A DNA stretch of 10,452 nucleotides from NCBI GenBank assembly GCA_023442215.1, contig JAEZMP010000559.1:1-10452 (forward strand), in the 5' to 3' direction. Positions 7,173 through 10,452 of this stretch are shown here, one piece after another. A program made the translations under genes and the position numbers. Numbering within the stretch: the first letter of the stretch is position 1; the number at the start of each line of letters is the position of its first letter. Under the pieces are notes generated by a model. The model saw only the letters and a program-made list of their open reading frames with translations, did no database searches and had not been told where the DNA came from. This DNA is from Pseudomonadota bacterium (GTDB lineage: Bacteria; Pseudomonadota; Alphaproteobacteria; Rhizobiales; Segnochrobactraceae).

Positions 7173-7220
7173 CGCAAAATCACGCTTGATTACCGGCTTG
7201 TAACGCAAAATATCCGTTAC
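7173..7220 (-). promoter_or_regulatory. Putative lpxC promoter/operator region
   Basis: This is the most AT-rich patch in the gap. It holds two exact CGCAAAAT words (7173-7180 and 7204-7211), 31 bp apart or about three helical turns; a GTAACG/CGTTAC inverted repeat with 9-nt spacer (7200-7220); and AATCA/TGATT with 4-nt spacer (7178-7191). It sits about 160-210 nt upstream of lpxC. No good -35/-10 pair matched (the best, TTGCGC with TAGTTT at 16 nt, is weak), so the promoter call is an inference from composition and repeats. Confidence 0.35.
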
Positions 7221-7286
7221 ATTCCAGTGCGTTGACACGCATTCATGCGCCGGATGGCCGGTTTTTGCAACACCATCTGCAACAAA

Positions 7287-7312
7287 CCCCGCGGCCGTTG
7301 CCGGCCGCGGGG
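7287..7312 (-). terminator. Terminator downstream of ftsZ
   Basis: Perfect 11-bp GC-rich arms (CCCCGCGGCCG and CGGCCGCGGGG) with a 4-nt loop (7298-7301). In the ftsZ direction the stem runs straight into TTTGTTGC. It lies 46 nt past the ftsZ stop. The T-tract is short and interrupted, so termination may be partial. Confidence 0.75.
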
Positions 7313-7358
7313 CGATTCTGAAGGTGTCCGCCGCATTGTCCAGGCGGACCTCAAGGCC

Positions 7359-9131
7359 TCAGTTCGCCTGGCGGCGGAGGAAGGCCGGGATCTCGAGCTG
7401 GTCGTCCTCACGGGAGGGCGCGCGGCTCGTGGGGGCGTCGGCTTCGACGCCACGGGGACGGTGGTAGGAGTCCGGGCTCGCCGGCGGCCGCTGGGCGGGC
7501 GCGGGACGACGGGTGAACTCGCTCGCCGGGGCAGGGGCCGGGCCGGCGGCCGGCTGACGGGCCGGGGGCGCGTAGGCCTGGTGCGCGGGCGCCTGGTGCG
7601 ACGGAGCCTGGGCGCGGGGCTGGCGGCTCGGCACTTCGGCTTCGCGGGTTTCCGCATGGTCGTCGCGGCGCGACAGGCCGTTGGCGATGCGGCGCAGCAG
7701 GCTCACCGGGCGACGGTCTTCCTCGGCCTCGGTACGGGCGGCCGGGGGAGCGCTGCGCTGGGCGATCTCACGCTGGGCATGGGGCGGAAAATCCTCCATG
7801 CGCGGCACGCGCGGAGCCGGCGCGGCCTGCTCGACAACCGGCGGCACGAATTCCGCCTCGTCGGTCTCGGCGTAGGCGGACACCTCGTCGAGCGCCTGCT
7901 CCAGATAGCCGGCCTCGGCATCCGTCGCCGGATAGGCTTCGGCGGCCTTGGGCGCATCGGTGTAGCGCTGGTCGAGGCCGGCCTCGACGGCGGCAAGGGC
8001 CGTGGCGCGGGCGAGCTCGGCGGCGCGAAGCTGCGCGGCCTGGGTCTGCGCGGTCAGGGACGGCTGGCGAACGGGCTGGGAGGGCGCCGGCTGGGCCTGG
8101 GCCGCGCGCCCGCGCATGTTCAGTTCGGCCACCCGCGGATCGGTGTGCTGCGCTTCCTCGCGCATTTCCTTGTCGATGCCCGTGGCCACGACGGAGACGC
8201 GGATAATGCCTTCGAGGTTGTCGTCGAAGGTGGCGCCAAGAATGATGTTGGCATCCGAATCCACTTCCTCGCGGATGCGGGTCGCGGCCTCGTCGAGCTC
8301 GAACAGGGTCAGGTCCTTGCCGCCGGTGATCGAGATCAGCAGGCCGCGGGCGCCCTTCATCGAGGTCTCGTCGAGGAGGGGGTTGGAGATCGCCGCCTCG
8401 GCCGCCTGCATGGCGCGCTTCTCTCCGGAGGCCTCGCCGGTGCCCATCATCGCCTTGCCCATGCCGCGCATGATCGAGCGCACGTCGGCGAAGTCGAGGT
8501 TGATGAGGCCTTCCTTCACCATGAGGTCTGTGATGCAGGCGACGCCCGAATAGAGCACCTGGTCGGCCATCGAGAACGCATCGGCGAAGGTGGTGCGCTC
8601 GTTGGCGATCCGGAACAGGTTCTGGTTCGGGATCACGATGAGGGTATCGACGCTCTTCTGGAGCTCCTCGATGCCCGCCTCGGCGATCCGCATGCGGCGG
8701 GCGCCTTCGAAATGGAACGGCTTGGTAACGACTCCGACCGTAAGAATGCCCATGGCGCGGGCGGCCCGGGCAATGACCGGAGCCGCACCCGTGCCGGTGC
8801 CGCCGCCCATGCCGGCGGTGATGAACACCATGTGGGAACCGGCCAGGTGGTCATTGATCTCGTCGATCACTTCCTCGGCGGCAGCGGAGCCGACCTCGGG
8901 CTGGGAGCCGGCGCCGAGGCCCTCGGTGACCGCGATGCCCATCTGGATCATGCGGTCGGCGCGGGTCAGCGCAAGCGCCTGGGCATCGGTGTTGGCGACG
9001 ACGAAGTCGCAACCCTGAAGCCCGGAGGCGATCATGTTGTTGACCGCATTGCCGCCGGCGCCACCGACGCCGAACACGGTGATGCGGGGCTTCAGTTCGG
9101 TGATGTCGGGCATCTTCAGATTGATGGTCAT
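7359..9131 (-). CDS. ftsZ: Cell division protein FtsZ (long Rhizobiales type)
   Basis: FtsZ is the tubulin-like GTPase that polymerises into the Z ring at midcell. The 590-residue product starts MTINLKMPDITELKPRITVFGVGGAGGNAVNNM in pattern (residues 1-33), the usual Rhizobiales N-terminus. The GTP-binding tubulin signature GGGTGTG is at 109-115 and the T7 synergy loop NLDFADVRSI at 211-220, supplying the catalytic acidic residue. The globular core ends near 320. A disordered Ala/Pro/Gln/Arg-rich linker of about 250 residues follows, then the conserved C-terminal peptide DDQLEIPAFLRRQAN (576-590) that binds FtsA and other partners. The ATG at 9131 has GAGG 5 nt upstream (9137-9140). The frame stays open upstream to an ATG at 9311 that overlaps the ftsA stop; homology favours 9131. 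The gene follows ftsA by 179 nt and is probably cotranscribed with it. Confidence 0.97.
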   Translation of the reverse strand: MTINLKMPDITELKPRITVFGVGGAGGNAVNNMIASGLQGCDFVVANTDAQALALTRADRMIQMGIAVTEGLGAGSQPEVGSAAAEEVIDEINDHLAGSHMVFITAGMGGGTGTGAAPVIARAARAMGILTVGVVTKPFHFEGARRMRIAEAGIEELQKSVDTLIVIPNQNLFRIANERTTFADAFSMADQVLYSGVACITDLMVKEGLINLDFADVRSIMRGMGKAMMGTGEASGEKRAMQAAEAAISNPLLDETSMKGARGLLISITGGKDLTLFELDEAATRIREEVDSDANIILGATFDDNLEGIIRVSVVATGIDKEMREEAQHTDPRVAELNMRGRAAQAQPAPSQPVRQPSLTAQTQAAQLRAAELARATALAAVEAGLDQRYTDAPKAAEAYPATDAEAGYLEQALDEVSAYAETDEAEFVPPVVEQAAPAPRVPRMEDFPPHAQREIAQRSAPPAARTEAEEDRRPVSLLRRIANGLSRRDDHAETREAEVPSRQPRAQAPSHQAPAHQAYAPPARQPAAGPAPAPASEFTRRPAPAQRPPASPDSYHRPRGVEADAPTSRAPSREDDQLEIPAFLRRQAN

Positions 9132-9237
9132 GGCAGCCTCGTGTTCCTTGCCCGCATCCCCTGCGGAGGTCCGTCCAGTCTTGGTGTTCGCTCCGGTCGC
9201 CTGAGCCTGTGGCCCGGGGCCGTTTGCCGTCGGTCTT

Positions 9238-9269
9238 GAGCGGCCGTCCGTCGTATCCGGTGGCCGCTC
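9238..9269 (-). repeat. RNA hairpin in the ftsA-ftsZ spacer
   Basis: Perfect 8-bp arms GAGCGGCC (9238-9245) and GGCCGCTC (9262-9269). Inside, CCG (9248-9250) and CGG (9258-9260) can also pair, giving an 11-bp GC-rich stem with a 2x1 internal loop and a 7-nt apical loop. It starts 106 nt before the ftsZ ATG. The bases after it on the - strand (AAGACC) have no T-run, so it is not a standard terminator. It could modulate mRNA processing or translation; function is unknown. Confidence 0.55.
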
Positions 9270-9310
9270 GTGTCTGATGCCGCCTGGCGGCCGGCCGTCG
9301 TCTTGGTCCA

Positions 9311-10452
9311 TCAGAAGCCGTCCTTGAACCAGCGCCCAACGCGCGCGAGATAGCCGTCGGTTCCCGTCAGGGCCGAACGCACGGGGCGCACCGGCACCTG
9401 CTCGTACTGCACCACCTGCGGATAGACGATCAGCCCGACCACGGCGGCGAACGCGGGGCCCTTTGCGGCTTCGGGCAACCCGGCGACGCCGAGCGGCCGG
9501 CCGAGGCGCACCGAGCGGCCGAGCACACGCCGGGCGACTTCCGGCAAGCCGGTGAGCAGGCTGCCGCCGCCGGTGAGCACCACGCGGCGGCCGATGCGGC
9601 CGGCGAAGCCGGATGCGGCCAGCCGGTCGCGCACCAGTTCCAGGATCTCGTCGACCCGCGGCCGGATGATGCGGTTGAGATGCGCGCGCGGCACCTGATG
9701 GGCCGACCCGGCATCTTCCTCGCCCACCGGATGCACCGTCAGCACGTCGCGTTCGTCGGACGAGCCGGCCAGAGCCGTGCCGTGCAGCGTCTTCAGGCGT
9801 TCGGCGTCCTGCACGCGGATCGACAGGCCGTTGGCGATATCGAGCGTCACGTGGGCGCCACCGATGGCGATGGCGTCGACATGAACGAGGTGCTTGTTGT
9901 TGAACACCGCGATCGAGGTGGTGCCGCCACCGATGTCGACGCAGGCGCAACCGAGCTCCGCCTCGTCGTCGACGAGGGTGGAGAGACCGCTCGCATAAGG
10001 CGTCGCCACCACGGCTTCGACGTCGAGATGGCCGCGGCCGACGCTGAGCAGGAGGTTGCGCAGCGGCGCGGTCTCGGCGGTGACGACGGTAAGATCGATG
10101 CCGAGGCGGCGCCCGAGCATGCCGCGCGGATCCTGGATGCCCCGGCTGCCGTCCAGCGTGTAGCCGACCGGCAGCGTGTGGACGATGGTGCGACCGTCGT
10201 CGACCGCATGCCCGCCACCCGCCGCCAGCACCCGGCGGATGTCGCCTTCAGCGACGGTGCCGCTGGAGACGTCGACCACCGAGGAGTAGGTCGCGCTCGA
10301 GAGCCGCCCGCAGGTGACCGTGACGATCAGCGACTCGACGGTGACGCCGGCCATGCGCTCGGCGGAATCGACCGCGAGGCGGATCGCCTGCTCGGCCGCA
10401 TCGAGATCGACGACCACGCCGGACTTGATGCCCCGGGCGCGCTGGTAGCCAT
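9311..10452 (-). CDS. ftsA: Cell division protein FtsA (5' partial)
   Basis: FtsA is the actin-like ATPase that tethers FtsZ filaments to the inner membrane and recruits later divisome proteins. The window keeps 379 residues; the frame continues off the right edge through GYQRARGIKSGVVVDLD, a conserved internal FtsA segment, so the GTG at 10417 is not the start and roughly the first 50-70 residues, with the first phosphate motif, are missing. Visible actin-fold motifs are DIGGGTTS (visible residues 172-179, second phosphate motif), IGGAHVTLDIA (about 195-205) and the adenosine motif TGGGSLLTGL (293-302). The C-terminal amphipathic helix LARVGRWFKDGF (368-379) is the membrane-targeting sequence. 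The TGA stop overlaps an ATG in the ftsZ frame (TGATG at 9311). The adjacent ftsZ confirms identity. Confidence 0.96.
   Translation of the reverse strand, partial: GYQRARGIKSGVVVDLDAAEQAIRLAVDSAERMAGVTVESLIVTVTCGRLSSATYSSVVDVSSGTVAEGDIRRVLAAGGGHAVDDGRTIVHTLPVGYTLDGSRGIQDPRGMLGRRLGIDLTVVTAETAPLRNLLLSVGRGHLDVEAVVATPYASGLSTLVDDEAELGCACVDIGGGTTSIAVFNNKHLVHVDAIAIGGAHVTLDIANGLSIRVQDAERLKTLHGTALAGSSDERDVLTVHPVGEEDAGSAHQVPRAHLNRIIRPRVDEILELVRDRLAASGFAGRIGRRVVLTGGGSLLTGLPEVARRVLGRSVRLGRPLGVAGLPEAAKGPAFAAVVGLIVYPQVVQYEQVPVRPVRSALTGTDGYLARVGRWFKDGF

Larger units (their letters stand above)
7012..7358. other. Intergenic region between ftsZ and lpxC
   Basis: These 347 bases follow the ftsZ stop. They hold the ftsZ terminator (7287-7312), then in the lpxC direction a short duplicated TGCAAC word (7266-7271 and 7278-7283), an AT-rich patch (about 7170-7220) with repeated and palindromic words, a 6-bp inverted repeat (7129-7149) and a GC-rich leader of about 115 nt up to lpxC. 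No protein-coding frame with a ribosome binding site and no tRNA-like fold was seen. Confidence 0.7.

Noticed and set aside
7232..7237. TTGACA on the + strand as a -35 element
   Set aside because: No -10-like hexamer lies 16-18 nt downstream, and no + strand gene follows.
7245..9239. 664-codon open frame on the + strand opposite ftsZ
   Set aside because: It is antisense to an unmistakable ftsZ. Long antisense frames are expected when third positions are nearly all G/C, and its product is Gly/Arg-rich with no recognisable domain.
9132..9950. Reading the ftsZ frame back to 9950 as one 863-residue protein
   Set aside because: The upstream part overlaps ftsA in another frame and is Arg-rich nonsense. 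Only the stretch to 9311 merits discussion.

Overview
The window is a high-GC stretch of chromosomal housekeeping genes, most likely from an alphaproteobacterium of the Hyphomicrobiales (Rhizobiales) type. Three things point there: a 590-residue FtsZ with a very long Pro/Ala/Gln-rich linker and an IPAFLRRQAN-type tail; the order ftsA-ftsZ-lpxC-bamD-recN; and a compact three-gene cytochrome bc1 operon. Genus cannot be fixed from sequence alone.

Layout. Positions 1-2717 (+ strand) hold petA (5' end cut off), petB and petC, encoding the Rieske protein, cytochrome b and cytochrome c1. They are tightly packed: a 14-nt gap, then a 4-nt ATGA overlap. A perfect 15-bp hairpin at 2755-2789 separates this operon from recN, which converges on it from the other strand. 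From 2832 to the right edge every gene is on the - strand. In transcription order (right to left) they are ftsA (N-terminus cut off by the window edge), ftsZ, lpxC, bamD and recN: division septum assembly, lipid A synthesis, outer-membrane protein assembly and DNA repair. Terminator-like hairpins follow ftsZ (7287-7312) and lpxC (5928-5948). The block is therefore probably several transcription units (ftsA-ftsZ, lpxC, bamD with or without recN) and not one operon.

Two gaps exceed 300 bases. The lpxC-bamD gap (5593-6039) carries the lpxC terminator, a 17-bp-period tandem repeat and a 9-bp inverted repeat. The ftsZ-lpxC gap (7012-7358) carries the ftsZ terminator and an AT-rich patch with repeated CGCAAAAT words, the likeliest place for the lpxC promoter. 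No RNA genes, CRISPR arrays, insertion sequences or phage genes were seen.

No undescribed multi-gene system was found. The items worth a second look are small: an in-frame 60-codon extension upstream of the normal ftsZ start that overlaps the ftsA stop, an RNA hairpin in the same spacer, the iteron-like repeats upstream of bamD, the repeated operator-like words upstream of lpxC, and two competing starts for bamD.
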